Positions 36,999-45,244 of a DNA stretch of 64,000 nucleotides are shown piece by piece; the stretch's first letter is position 1, and each line of letters opens with the position of its first letter. A program made the translations under genes and the position numbers. The stretch is from Rhizobium sp. (GTDB taxonomy: Bacteria > Pseudomonadota > Alphaproteobacteria > Rhizobiales > Rhizobiaceae), in NCBI GenBank assembly GCA_002796995.1, contig PEKW01000002.1, positions 124,001 to 188,000 on the forward strand, in the 5' to 3' direction. The notes under the pieces are model-generated. The model was not told the DNA's origin. It made no database searches and worked only from the letters and a program-made list of their open reading frames with translations.

Positions 36999-38525
36999 TC
37001 ACTCCACCCGGATCAGTTCGCCGGCCGCATTCAGCGCATATTCGAAGGTGAACCACTTCTCGATCTCGCTGCCGGTCTCGATGCGGAAGGCGGCGATCAG
37101 CCGTTTGCCGTTGGTCTTGACGTAGACCGTGCCATAGACGGTGACGTTCGAGCGGCCGAGTGTCCAGATGTCGTTGATGATCTTGTCGCGCAGCGCCTTG
37201 TCCGGCCTGTCATGCAGCTTGAGAACGGCGCTCTGCAGCGATTGCACAAGCTTCTCGTCTTCTGCCTCGCGTACCGAGCGCTGCAGCTCGGTCGAGAGAA
37301 TGACCGGGGCGTCGCCGCGGCCGCGTTTGCCGAGCCGTCCAAGCAGGTCAGGCCGCGGATGAATGTGGCCCTCCTCGTCCCCGGACGAGATGACGAAGGC
37401 AGCCGGATTGACCGCATCGAGAAACGCATCCGTCACCTTCTCCGAGCCGTGGTGGCAGACCTTCATCAGGTCCGAGCGCAGCCGGGTCGACGCTTTGGCG
37501 ATCATCGCGTCATAGGCCGGCGTGCCGATCTTCGGGAACTTGGCCTCCCCGCCATAATGACAGAGCAGATATTTTTCCGCCTTCTCATTCAGGTCGCCGC
37601 CGAACAGGATTTTGAAGTCGCCATAGTGAAGGCGCAGGATGACCGAATGGCCGTTCTTCGTCTCCCCATAGTCACCCAGCACGCGCAGGCGGTCCTTGCC
37701 CGCCGCGTCCGGTTCGGGCACCGGTCCAAGCACCTCGATGCTGAAGCCCCGCTGGTCGGACGGTGCGAAGCCTGGCAGCCAGCCGCGTCCGTCCTCCTGC
37801 TTGCCGTGTCGGGCCGACAGCATGGCGAAGTCGCCGATATTGGGATTGTCGAGCGCATGCTTCATCGTCTGGGCAAAGGCCTGCCGCTCATTGGCCGCGA
37901 CGGCACCGAAATGCCGCTCGATGTCAGCTCGCGACAGGGCCAGGTCGCCGACATAGCTGATGCCGGTCACGGCATCCTTCGCCTTGCCGCCGAGCTTGTC
38001 GAACGTGTCCCCGCCGATCCGCTCTACCAGGCCGTTCTGGTAGATCGTCTCGAAGCCGAAATTCGGCCAGTTGAAGATCGGTTCGAAGCCGCCATAGTGG
38101 TCGATATCCGGATGGGTGATGATCGCGGCGCGGAACTTGAAGCTGGTGTTGTAGGAGCGGAAGCGCTGCAGCAGGAATTCGTACATGTGCTCGGAAATGC
38201 CGGCATCGATGACGACCACCGCCTCGCCGAGATTTTCCTCCGGCGCGATCAGCACCGCGCCGTCGCCCTGGCCGACGTCGAGAAAGACGATCTCCAGAGG
38301 CCGCTCGTCGGTCGTATGGTCCTTGGGGATGTAGAGCGTCTCGGGCGTTGTCCCGGTCGGCCCCCAGAGAACTTCCAGCCAGCCGTCCGCCTGTTCCGAC
38401 GTGACCTGCAGCCAGTCGCCCCAGAGAACCTGGCGTTTTCGGGTTCGGCGGTTGGCGGCGTAGAGATAGGTTTTCGCGGTCTTTCCCCGCGCATCCTTCG
38501 GCAATCCGACGAAACGATGATCCAT
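36999..38525 (-). CDS. Stand-alone ComEC-like metallo-beta-lactamase fold hydrolase
   Basis: A 508-residue cytoplasmic protein; no signal or membrane segment is seen. After a 60-residue N-terminal SH3-like module (LWGDWLQVTSEQADGWLEVLW, two parts) it carries the ComEC/Rec2-type sequence FLDVGQGDGAVL (81-92), the metal motif HPDIDHYGG (138-146), the second-strand FGGDL and a histidine pair CHHGSEK. Unlike ComEC it lacks a permease domain. Similar proteins are poorly characterised and some occur in defence loci, but here the neighbours are a HAD phosphatase and thiamine genes. The ATG at 38525 has GAGGAGG nine bases upstream. Confidence 0.82.
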   Translation of the reverse strand: MDHRFVGLPKDARGKTAKTYLYAANRRTRKRQVLWGDWLQVTSEQADGWLEVLWGPTGTTPETLYIPKDHTTDERPLEIVFLDVGQGDGAVLIAPEENLGEAVVVIDAGISEHMYEFLLQRFRSYNTSFKFRAAIITHPDIDHYGGFEPIFNWPNFGFETIYQNGLVERIGGDTFDKLGGKAKDAVTGISYVGDLALSRADIERHFGAVAANERQAFAQTMKHALDNPNIGDFAMLSARHGKQEDGRGWLPGFAPSDQRGFSIEVLGPVPEPDAAGKDRLRVLGDYGETKNGHSVILRLHYGDFKILFGGDLNEKAEKYLLCHYGGEAKFPKIGTPAYDAMIAKASTRLRSDLMKVCHHGSEKVTDAFLDAVNPAAFVISSGDEEGHIHPRPDLLGRLGKRGRGDAPVILSTELQRSVREAEDEKLVQSLQSAVLKLHDRPDKALRDKIINDIWTLGRSNVTVYGTVYVKTNGKRLIAAFRIETGSEIEKWFTFEYALNAAGELIRVE

Positions 38526-38730
38526 GCCATTCGCCTCCTCGTTGCAGCGCCGCAGCGTCCCGGCGCGCCTCTCTCTGGGATGGTTCCACCATAGCGCACG
38601 CCTTGGCCTCTGGCGAGGTTGGCGGCTCAGAATTCGCGTTATGCGGGTATGTCTTTCATGGGTCGCTGTCATGCACCGGCGAGGCAGGTGACAGCCGCCT
38701 TGGCGATGTCTATAACAGGTCCATTGAGAG

Positions 38731-38804
38731 ACAGGGGCGTTCGTCGCAAGGCGGGCTGAGAAGTACCCTTTGAACCTGAACCAGATAATGCTGGCGGAGG
38801 GAGT
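38731..38804 (+). ncRNA. TPP riboswitch (THI element)
   Basis: Recognisable aptamer core in order: GGGGCG arm (from 38734), GGCTGAGA (the pyrimidine-binding segment), CCCTTTGAACCTGA, CCAGATAATGCTGG and GGAGGGA. It precedes thiM by 69 bases and would shut off translation of thiMED when thiamine pyrophosphate is abundant. The alignment to the class is by eye. Confidence 0.93.
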
Positions 38805-38848
38805 CGCTCGGGGCCTTTTCGCCGTTCGCGCGCCATCCGCCCCCTGCA

Positions 38849-38872
38849 CTTGCCCCGCCCGAAAGGGGCAAG
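38849..38872 (+). promoter_or_regulatory. Ribosome-site-sequestering hairpin of the TPP riboswitch
   Basis: CTTGCCCC (38849-38856) pairs perfectly with GGGGCAAG (38865-38872), an eight-base stem that ends at the base before the thiM ATG. The AAGGGG ribosome site lies inside it, so this is a plausible translational expression platform for the aptamer at 38731. The mutually exclusive anti-sequestering pairing was not resolved. Confidence 0.75.
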
Positions 38873-39676
38873 ATGACGAAGACCGAAACACCTGGAGCCC
38901 TGCTGACGGAAATGCGTGGCACCGCGCCGCTCGTCCAGTGCATCACCAACTACGTGGCGATGAACGTCGCGGCCAATGTCCTGCTGGCAGCCGGGGCCTC
39001 GCCAGCCATGGTGCATGCGCAGGAGGAGGCCGGCGAATTCGCCGGCTTCGCGGGCGCGCTCACCATCAATATCGGCACCTTGTCGCCTGCCTGGGTGGCG
39101 GGCATGAAGGCGGCGATTGGTGGCGCCGTGGCGGCCCGCCGTCCCTGGGTGCTCGACCCCGTCGCCCATTTCGCCACCGGTTTTCGCCGCAAGACGGCTG
39201 CGGATCTGCTGGCCCTCGGGCCGGCCATCGTGCGCGGCAACGCCTCGGAGATCATCGCCCTTGCCGGCGGCGTGAGCAGCGCGAAGGGCGTCGACAGCCG
39301 CGATCCGGTCGAAGAGGCGGAGGAAGCGGCGCGGCGCCTGGCGGGAACGCAGCGCTGCATCGTCGCCGTCACCGGCATGACCGACTTCGTCACCGATGGC
39401 CGAAGTGCGGCGAGGATCGAAGGCGGTTCGCCGCTGATGCCGAAAGTGACGGCGCTGGGTTGCTCGCTCACCTGCCTCGTCGGCGCCTATGCCGCGATGC
39501 GTCCGAACGATCCATTCGACGCGACGGTGGCCACCCTTGCCCATTTCGCCGTGGCCGGCGAGCAGGCCGGGAAAGAGGCACAAGGGCCGGGCAGTTTCGC
39601 CGCACGCTTCCTCGACCTTCTGGCAGAACTTGACGGCGCCATGCTCGACAACCGCGCCCGGGTGGTGCGGCTGTGA
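38873..39676 (+). CDS. thiM: Hydroxyethylthiazole kinase
   Basis: Phosphorylates hydroxyethylthiazole for salvage into thiamine. The 267-residue ribokinase-like protein has CITNYVAMNVAANVLLAAGA, WVLDPVA and the catalytic-cysteine segment ALGCSLTC. First gene of a riboswitch-controlled thiMED set; its stop overlaps thiE by four bases. The presence of salvage genes and absence here of thiC/thiG suggests this locus handles salvage. Confidence 0.97.
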   Translation: MTKTETPGALLTEMRGTAPLVQCITNYVAMNVAANVLLAAGASPAMVHAQEEAGEFAGFAGALTINIGTLSPAWVAGMKAAIGGAVAARRPWVLDPVAHFATGFRRKTAADLLALGPAIVRGNASEIIALAGGVSSAKGVDSRDPVEEAEEAARRLAGTQRCIVAVTGMTDFVTDGRSAARIEGGSPLMPKVTALGCSLTCLVGAYAAMRPNDPFDATVATLAHFAVAGEQAGKEAQGPGSFAARFLDLLAELDGAMLDNRARVVRL

Positions 39677-40308
39677 GGCGCTTCGACCTTTCCCTCTACC
39701 TGGTGCTCGATCCGGATTTGTGCCGGCCGCTCGGCATGGTCGAGACCGCGCGGCTGGCCGTCGCCGGTGGCGCGACCTTGGTGCAGTTGCGCGACAAGGA
39801 TGCCTCGACCAGGCAAATGATCGAGACCGGCCGGGCGCTGAAGGCCGCGCTAGACGGAACCGGCGTGCCACTGATCGTCAACGACGATGTCGAGGCGGCG
39901 ATTGCCATCGGTGCCGACGGCCTGCATGTCGGCCAGGACGACATGGATGCCCAGACCGCGCGCCGCCTGATCGGACCGGACATGATCCTCGGACTGTCGG
40001 TCGAGACGGAGGCGCTGGCCGCGGCGGTCGATCCGGCCGTCGTCGACTATGTCGGTGCCGGCCCCGTCTTTGCCACTCAAACCAAACCCGGCCACAAGCC
40101 ACCGGTCGGCTTGGACGGGCTTGCCCGGTTGATTGCGGCGACGTCGCTGCCCGCCGTCGCCATCGGCGGCCTGAAGACCGGCCCTGTCGAGGAAGTTCTC
40201 AAGGCGGGCGCCCGGGGGATTGCCGTCGTCTCTGCGATCTGCGGACAGCCGGATCCGCAGGCCGCGGCCCACCAACTCTCCGAAGCCATCCGAAAGGCCC
40301 GATCATGA
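39673..40308 (+). CDS. thiE: Thiamine-phosphate synthase
   Basis: Couples hydroxymethylpyrimidine diphosphate with thiazole phosphate to give thiamine phosphate. The 211-residue TIM-barrel protein has LVQLRDKDAST, LIVNDDVEAAIAIGADGLHV with the Mg2+ Asp, GLSVETEALA and VGAGPVFATQTK. The start overlaps thiM by four bases and the stop overlaps thiD by four bases, so all three are coupled. Confidence 0.96.
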   Translation: MRRFDLSLYLVLDPDLCRPLGMVETARLAVAGGATLVQLRDKDASTRQMIETGRALKAALDGTGVPLIVNDDVEAAIAIGADGLHVGQDDMDAQTARRLIGPDMILGLSVETEALAAAVDPAVVDYVGAGPVFATQTKPGHKPPVGLDGLARLIAATSLPAVAIGGLKTGPVEEVLKAGARGIAVVSAICGQPDPQAAAHQLSEAIRKARS

Positions 40309-41165
40309 TCCGCAACGTCCTCTCCATCGCCGGCTCCGATCCCTCGGGCGGTGCCGGCATCCAGGCCGACCTCAAGGCTTTCTCCGCCCGCTGCGTCTAC
40401 GGCATGGCGGCGCTCACCGCCTTGACGGCGCAGAACACGCAAGGCGTTTCCGCCGTCCACGCCGTCCACGCCGTCCACGCCGTCCACGCCGTCCACGCCG
40501 TCCACGCCGTGCCCCCGAATTTCGTCGCCGAGCAGATCCGCATGATATTTGCCGATGTGCGTGTCGACGCGGTGAAGATCGGCATGATCGCCAACGCCGG
40601 AATTGCCGAAGCCGTCGCCGATGCCCTCGAGCCGCATCACGGCATGCCGATCGTGCTCGATCCTGTCATGGTGGCCAAGGGCGGCGCCTCGCTGCTCGAT
40701 CCACGCGCGGTCGAGGCGCTGATGACCCGTCTGCTGCCGCTCGCCACCCTGATCACCCCCAACCTGCCGGAGGCCGCCGCCCTGCTGGGCGAGCCGGAGG
40801 CCACCGACCGGGCGGCGATGGAGGCGCAGGCGCTCAAGCTTCGCGCTTTCGGTCCGGCCGCGGTGCTGGTCAAGGGCGGACATCTCGGCGGGACGGAGAG
40901 CCCCGACGTGCTGGTCTCAGACGCCGGCACATATTGGTTCGAGGCACCGCGCATCCCGACGAAGAACACCCATGGCACGGGCTGCTCGCTGTCGAGCGCC
41001 ATTGCCGCCGAGCTCGCCAAGGGCTCGGCGCCTGCCGAGGCGGTCGCCGCCGCCAAGGCCTGGCTCGCCGGTGCGGTTGCCGCGGCTGGAGAGCTCTCCG
41101 TCGGCTCCGGCCACGGCCCCGTCCATCATTTTCATGCGCTGTGGAACACTGAAGGAAACCACTGA
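40305..41165 (+). CDS. thiD: Hydroxymethylpyrimidine/phosphomethylpyrimidine kinase with AVH repeat insert
   Basis: Phosphorylates HMP to HMP-PP for thiamine synthesis. The 286-residue ribokinase-family protein has SIAGSDPSGGAGIQADLK, VLVKGGHLGG and the anion hole GTGCSLSSAIAAEL. Between GVS and PPNFVAEQ residues 50-67 are six tandem AVH units from a 9-bp repeat. E. coli ThiD has just a few residues here, so five AVH units (15 residues) appear to be an expansion in a loop close to the substrate-binding site. The frame is intact. Function is expected to be retained but is untested. Confidence 0.95.
   Translation: MIRNVLSIAGSDPSGGAGIQADLKAFSARCVYGMAALTALTAQNTQGVSAVHAVHAVHAVHAVHAVHAVPPNFVAEQIRMIFADVRVDAVKIGMIANAGIAEAVADALEPHHGMPIVLDPVMVAKGGASLLDPRAVEALMTRLLPLATLITPNLPEAAALLGEPEATDRAAMEAQALKLRAFGPAAVLVKGGHLGGTESPDVLVSDAGTYWFEAPRIPTKNTHGTGCSLSSAIAAELAKGSAPAEAVAAAKAWLAGAVAAAGELSVGSGHGPVHHFHALWNTEGNH
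40452..40505 (+). repeat. Six-copy 9-bp tandem repeat inside thiD
   Basis: GCCGTCCAC occurs six times without error, followed by a partial copy (GCCGT), encoding (Ala-Val-His)6. The unit is a multiple of three, so copy-number change leaves the frame intact and can lengthen or shorten a ThiD loop in steps of three residues. Exact identity of the copies points to recent or ongoing slippage. Confidence 0.95.
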
Positions 41166-41245
41166 TGAGCCTGCCATTGAACGAACAGACGGTGCTCGTC
41201 ACCGGTCGGAATCCGATCGTCGACGGCGGGCTGGTGTTCAACTGA
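41165..41245 (+). pseudogene. Remnant of an SDR gene with its centre deleted
   Basis: Directly after the thiD stop (TGATG), a frame of 26 residues reads MSLPLNEQTVLVTG and then RNPIVDGGLVFN before a stop. The first half is the typical N-terminus and first strand of a short-chain dehydrogenase, and the end resembles the usual SDR C-terminus (VDGGxxF). About 220 residues between them are missing, so a large in-frame deletion of an SDR gene coupled to the thiMED operon is likely. It could also be a chance short frame. Confidence 0.6.
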
Positions 41246-41254
41246 AGGGTTGGC

Positions 41255-41785
41255 TCACGGCATCTTCGATGCGAGGGTGATCTCCTCGCCATCGATCGCG
41301 AAGGTGCCGTAGCCTTTGTGATGCAGGGTCTTCGGCGCGACCTGCTTCGGGTCGTGCCAGGCCTTCACCACATCGAGCACAAAGAGATTGTGGCGCTCGA
41401 CAAAGTCCCGATCGACGACCTTGCATTCGAGATTGGCGAAGCATTCGCCGATCAGCGGGGCGGAAACCTCTTCCGCCGGCAGCGCGGTCAGGCCGATCTC
41501 GGCGAACTTGTCGGTGTCGCGGCCGGAGCAATTGCCGATCGCCACGACCTTTTCCGCCATGTCGGCCGAGGGAATGGCGATCACACATTCGCCGGTCCTG
41601 AACAGCGCGGTAAAGCTGTGGTCGGCGGAACTGACGATGCAGCCGATGCGCGGCGGGACGAATTCCATCATCATGTGCCAGGACATGGTCATGACGTTCA
41701 GCTTCTCGTCGATGACCGTGGTCAGTAGCACCACGGGCCCGGGTTCGATGAGCTGATAGACCTTGTCGAGCGGAAAGGGTTTCAC
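41255..41785 (-). CDS. Flavin reductase-like FMN-binding protein
   Basis: A 176-residue split-barrel flavin reductase domain protein. PGPVVLLTTVIDEKLNVMTM, PPRIGCIVSSADHSFTAL and GRDTDKFAEIGL are typical of the Flavin_Reduct family. The gene starts with GTG at 41785, with GAGGAGG seven bases upstream, and overlaps the stop of the preceding membrane-protein gene by four bases. A partner oxygenase is not seen nearby, so the reductase may serve the upstream protein or a distant enzyme. Confidence 0.85.
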   Translation of the reverse strand: MKPFPLDKVYQLIEPGPVVLLTTVIDEKLNVMTMSWHMMMEFVPPRIGCIVSSADHSFTALFRTGECVIAIPSADMAEKVVAIGNCSGRDTDKFAEIGLTALPAEEVSAPLIGECFANLECKVVDRDFVERHNLFVLDVVKAWHDPKQVAPKTLHHKGYGTFAIDGEEITLASKMP

Positions 41786-42396
41786 GACTTTTCCTCCTCG
41801 GGCCGATTCTTCGTGCGGCGATAGTGCTCCACCCACGCACGATAGGCTTCCGCATCGCCATATTCGAGGAATTTTTCGAAATGCGGATGCGGGTCGGCGA
41901 CCCGGCTCGCATGCTTGATCGGGCACCAGAAGCGCTCGGTCCGCCCGGCGATCTCCCGGGCATAGGCGATTACGCCATTGCCGTATCCGCAATAAATGCA
42001 GTTGAGTTTTTCGAGGCCGTTGAGATAGGCGAGGTGGTGACGGTCGATGACGATGTAGTCACCCCGTTTCACCCGATCGATGCCGTAGACGCGAAAGCAG
42101 ATCTGCTGGTAGAGCGTCACCGAAAGGTCGAGCAGCGCGATCGGGATGACGAGGCCGTAGATCACCGGCGCCGTCAGCAGATAGGCAAGGTTGCCACGCG
42201 TGACGTAGCGCAGAAGGCCGGTGCGATACTGGCGCTGCCATTCCTTCATGTCCTTCTCGAAGCGGACCTTGCCCTGCTGCAGCTGGTAGCGGAAGCGCTC
42301 GCGCTGTGCCGCGATGCGACGGTCGAGCTCTTCCTCGAGTTCGCGACGCGCCGCGGCGAGCCGCTCCTGAATGTCTTCGAGAACGGTCTTTTCCAT
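41782..42396 (-). CDS. Uncharacterised membrane protein with Cys/His metal-site motif
   Basis: A 204-residue protein I cannot name. Residues 5-60 are charged and predicted coiled coil (repeated Arg/Glu helices). Residues 69-97 form a hydrophobic segment. After it a cytoplasmic or periplasmic domain has Cys133-x2-Cys136 (NCIYCGYGNG), Cys158 (FWCPIKH) and His162, a spacing consistent with one zinc or Fe-S site. It is translationally coupled to the flavin reductase gene by a GTGA overlap, so the pair may form a redox unit. Alternatives include a structural zinc protein. Confidence 0.8.
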   Translation of the reverse strand: MEKTVLEDIQERLAAARRELEEELDRRIAAQRERFRYQLQQGKVRFEKDMKEWQRQYRTGLLRYVTRGNLAYLLTAPVIYGLVIPIALLDLSVTLYQQICFRVYGIDRVKRGDYIVIDRHHLAYLNGLEKLNCIYCGYGNGVIAYAREIAGRTERFWCPIKHASRVADPHPHFEKFLEYGDAEAYRAWVEHYRRTKNRPEEEKS

Positions 42397-42449
42397 GTTT
42401 CTCTGTTCCTTGCCGGGATGCGCGGCGATGCGATGCGGCGGATGTTCGC

Positions 42450-43067
42450 TTAGCCGAAATGGGTCGTGTGGATGGGGGCGACCGACGGGTCCTGTGCGAT
42501 CCTGGCTGCCAGCGCCGTGATCTTCGGGCAATGGGCCGCGAGCCATTCCTGGTCCATCCAGCCGGCCAGCATCCACAGATAGATGTCCGCCATGGACCGC
42601 TCGGACCCCAGGATGAAGGGTCCGACGATCGCCTCTTCCAGGATGGCGTGATGGCGCTTCACATAGGTGTCGGCGCTGGTCCTGACGCCTACGACGCCGG
42701 CCGGATCGTCCGTATAGCGGTCGGAATAGGCCTTGCGCAGCTCGCCCTCGTAGATGTTGACCGCCATGAAGATCAGCCAGCGGTCGTGCTGGGCGCGGGC
42801 CGGTGTTCCCGGTGCCGGGGCTAGCCGTGCGGCCGGAAGCGCGTCGGCGAGATGCAGCATCATCGCCGAGCCTTCCGACATGACCGACCCGTCGGGAAGC
42901 CGCAATGCCGGCACCTGCTGGCGCGGATTGATGGCCTTGAAATCCTCGGTGAGGTGCATGCCTTCGGCGGTCGGCGTCTGGACGACCTGATATTCCGCGC
43001 CGCAAAGCGCCAGCGCCGCTTCGACCGATGCGCTGCCCGAACTGTTTGATCCGTAAAGTAGATACAT
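42450..43067 (-). CDS. Glutathione S-transferase family protein
   Basis: A 205-residue GST with an N-terminal thioredoxin-like domain (MYLLYGSNSSGSASVEAALA, INPRQQVPALRLPDGSVMSE with the cis-Pro and Ser-containing glutathione site) and a helical C-terminal domain (SMADIYLWMLAGW). The substrate is unknown. It is distinct from the FzlA-like GST at 12279. Confidence 0.9.
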   Translation of the reverse strand: MYLLYGSNSSGSASVEAALALCGAEYQVVQTPTAEGMHLTEDFKAINPRQQVPALRLPDGSVMSEGSAMMLHLADALPAARLAPAPGTPARAQHDRWLIFMAVNIYEGELRKAYSDRYTDDPAGVVGVRTSADTYVKRHHAILEEAIVGPFILGSERSMADIYLWMLAGWMDQEWLAAHCPKITALAARIAQDPSVAPIHTTHFG

Positions 43068-43152
43068 GAAAGAGCCCCTATTGTTCCCTCGGCACTCTAT
43101 CGCACGGCGATGGGATGAAAAGCCATGTTCGACGGGAACGGTCGGGAAACGA

Positions 43153-43179
43153 AAACGCCGGGCGCAGGGCCCGGCGTTT
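43153..43179 (-). terminator. Terminator after the pirin gene
   Basis: Perfect 11-base stem (AAACGCCGGGC/GCCCGGCGTTT) with a five-base loop; the minus-strand transcript continues TTCGTTTCCC. It is 25 bases after the pirin stop. The same stem on the plus strand is followed by CCTG and no U-run. Confidence 0.8.
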
Positions 43180-43204
43180 CCTGTCTCTCGTTCGATCGCG
43201 AGGA

Positions 43205-44116
43205 TCAGTGATCGGCCTTGATGAATGTGCCGTTCTGCAGTTCGCGCATTGCCTGCATCAGCTCCTCGCGGGTGTTCATCACGATCGGCCCGTGCCAGGC
43301 GACCGGCTCCTTGATCGGCTTGCCGGTGACCAGCAGGAAGCGGATGCCTTCGTCGCCGGCCTGCACCGTCACTTCGTCGCCGGTGTCGAACACGACCAGC
43401 GTGCGGTTGCCGGAAAGGTCACGGATGTTCAGCTCCTCGCCCATATATTCCTTCTCGACCTTGACGCCGAAGGGCTGGGAGGCCCCGCGGAAGGAGCCGG
43501 AGCCGGCAAAGATATAGGCGAAGGCCGAGCGGTAGGTGTCGACCGGAAAGCTCTTGCGCTTGCCCGGCTGCACCGAGATGTCGAGATAGATCGGCTCGGC
43601 GGCGATGCCGTCGACAGGACCCGTCTTGCCCCAGAATTCGCCTGTGATGACGCGCACCACGGTGCCGTCGTCGTCGACGACCACGGGAATGTCCGTGCCC
43701 TTGATGTCCTGGTAGCGCGGCGCGGTCATCTTCAGCGACGAGGGCAGGTTGGCCCAGAGCTGGAAGCCGTGCATCTTGCCGGCGAAATCGCCCTTCGGCA
43801 TCTCCTGGTGCATGATGCCGCTGCCGGCCGTCATCCACTGCACGTCGCCGGCGCCGAGAAGGCCGCGATTGCCGAGGCTGTCGCCATGCTCGACCGTTCC
43901 GGCGAGCACATAGGTGATGGTCTCGATGCCGCGATGCGGGTGCCAGGGAAAGCCGCGGATATAGTCGGACGGGTTGTCGTTGCGGAAATCATCCATCATC
44001 AGGAAGGGATCGGTCATCGACGGATCGCCGAAGCCGAAGACGCGGTGCAGCTTGACGCCGGCGCCTTCCATGGCAGGCGTGGCGCGGCTCTCATGCTTGA
44101 CGGGGCGTATGGACAT
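43205..44116 (-). CDS. Pirin family bicupin protein
   Basis: A 303-residue pirin-like protein. FPWHPHRGIETITYVLAGTV holds the first cupin metal motif (HPHxG...) and GSGIMHQEMP the next histidine and glutamate; FQLWANLP is the diagnostic pirin block. Some pirins are quercetinases; others have no known activity. Start at 44116 has AAGGAG upstream; the frame runs further upstream but without conservation. Confidence 0.93.
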   Translation of the reverse strand: MSIRPVKHESRATPAMEGAGVKLHRVFGFGDPSMTDPFLMMDDFRNDNPSDYIRGFPWHPHRGIETITYVLAGTVEHGDSLGNRGLLGAGDVQWMTAGSGIMHQEMPKGDFAGKMHGFQLWANLPSSLKMTAPRYQDIKGTDIPVVVDDDGTVVRVITGEFWGKTGPVDGIAAEPIYLDISVQPGKRKSFPVDTYRSAFAYIFAGSGSFRGASQPFGVKVEKEYMGEELNIRDLSGNRTLVVFDTGDEVTVQAGDEGIRFLLVTGKPIKEPVAWHGPIVMNTREELMQAMRELQNGTFIKADH

Positions 44117-44403
44117 CGGTCGGGCTCCTTTCGAGCGTGTCTTGAACTTAGACCCAATATAATCGATCTCCGCCGCGCTCGCAGGAGGCGCGTGCCGGAA
44201 CGCAGTGTTCACAAAAGGCAATGCCGCACCGCAAAAAGTGATTGCCGGCATCGTCAAAATTCTGTCATCAATGACGCCATTGTTTAGATTTCGTTAGCCA
44301 TTCGAGCGAAGACTGTCGACGTTGCCGGCTTTGCGGTTTCGGACCTGAACCTCCGGACGAAGGGCAAAGGCAGGCAGACAAGGCCATCGGAGTACGGGAA
44401 AGC

Positions 44404-45231
44404 ATGTGTCGTTGGGCAGCCTATCGCGGTGAACCGATCTATCTCGAGGAACTCGTCACCTCGCCCGCCCATTCCCTGATCGAACAATCGCACTGCGCCA
44501 CCAAGGCGAAGACCGCGACCAATGCCGACGGCTTCGGCATTGCCTGGTATGGCGACCGGCCGGAGCCGGGGCGTTTCCGCGACGTGCTGCCGGCCTGGTC
44601 GGACTGCAACCTGAAGAGCCTTGCCCGCCAGATCCGCTCCCCGCTGTTTCTTGCTCATGTGCGCGCCGCCACCCACGGCGCGACGCGTCGCGACAACTGT
44701 CACCCCTTCGTCAACGGCTCCTGGTCGTTCATGCACAACGGCCAGATCGATCACTTCGAGCGGCTGCGCCGTCCGATGGAATCCATGCTCGATGACGAGC
44801 ATTTCCACGCTCGCGGCGGTACGACCGATTCCGAACTGCTCTTCCTGCTCGCCCTGCAATTCGGCCTGCGCGATCGGCCGATCGCCGCGATGGCAGAAGC
44901 GATCGGCTTCGTTGAACAGATCAGCCGCCATCTGATGGGCACGGCCCGGGTGCGCTTCACGGCCGCCTTCTCCGACGGCCGCACACTCTATGCCGTGCGC
45001 TATGCCACCGACGCCCATGCGCCGACGCTGTTTGCCGCGCCCATGGGCGGCAAGGGCGGATACTGCCTCGTCTCCGAGCCGCTGAATGACGAGACCGACA
45101 CCTGGGTCGAGATCCCGGCGGGCAGTGCGGTCATTCTCGATGCCAACGGCCTTGATGCGGCGAAGTTCGAGCCGGCCTGGGAGCGGGCGACCGGCGCGGA
45201 GCGCGTGGCCGAGCACGCCATGGCGCTCTGA
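44404..45231 (+). CDS. Class II glutamine amidotransferase (YafJ-like)
   Basis: A 275-residue Ntn-type amidotransferase. After Met removal Cys2 (MCRWAAYRG) becomes the nucleophile; TNADGFGIAWYG, LAHVRAATHGATRRDNCHPF and MHNGQIDHFERLR are the conserved glutaminase blocks. The family (YafJ/EgtC-like) has no synthase domain, so the ammonia or glutamyl acceptor is unknown. GGAGTACGGGAAAGC precedes the ATG. Confidence 0.9.
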   Translation: MCRWAAYRGEPIYLEELVTSPAHSLIEQSHCATKAKTATNADGFGIAWYGDRPEPGRFRDVLPAWSDCNLKSLARQIRSPLFLAHVRAATHGATRRDNCHPFVNGSWSFMHNGQIDHFERLRRPMESMLDDEHFHARGGTTDSELLFLLALQFGLRDRPIAAMAEAIGFVEQISRHLMGTARVRFTAAFSDGRTLYAVRYATDAHAPTLFAAPMGGKGGYCLVSEPLNDETDTWVEIPAGSAVILDANGLDAAKFEPAWERATGAERVAEHAMAL

Positions 45232-45244
45232 CGGGCAAGATGTC

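Noticed and set aside
40452..40505. Tandem repeat as a CRISPR array
   Set aside because: The units are 9 bases, directly adjacent without spacers, and lie in the thiD reading frame.
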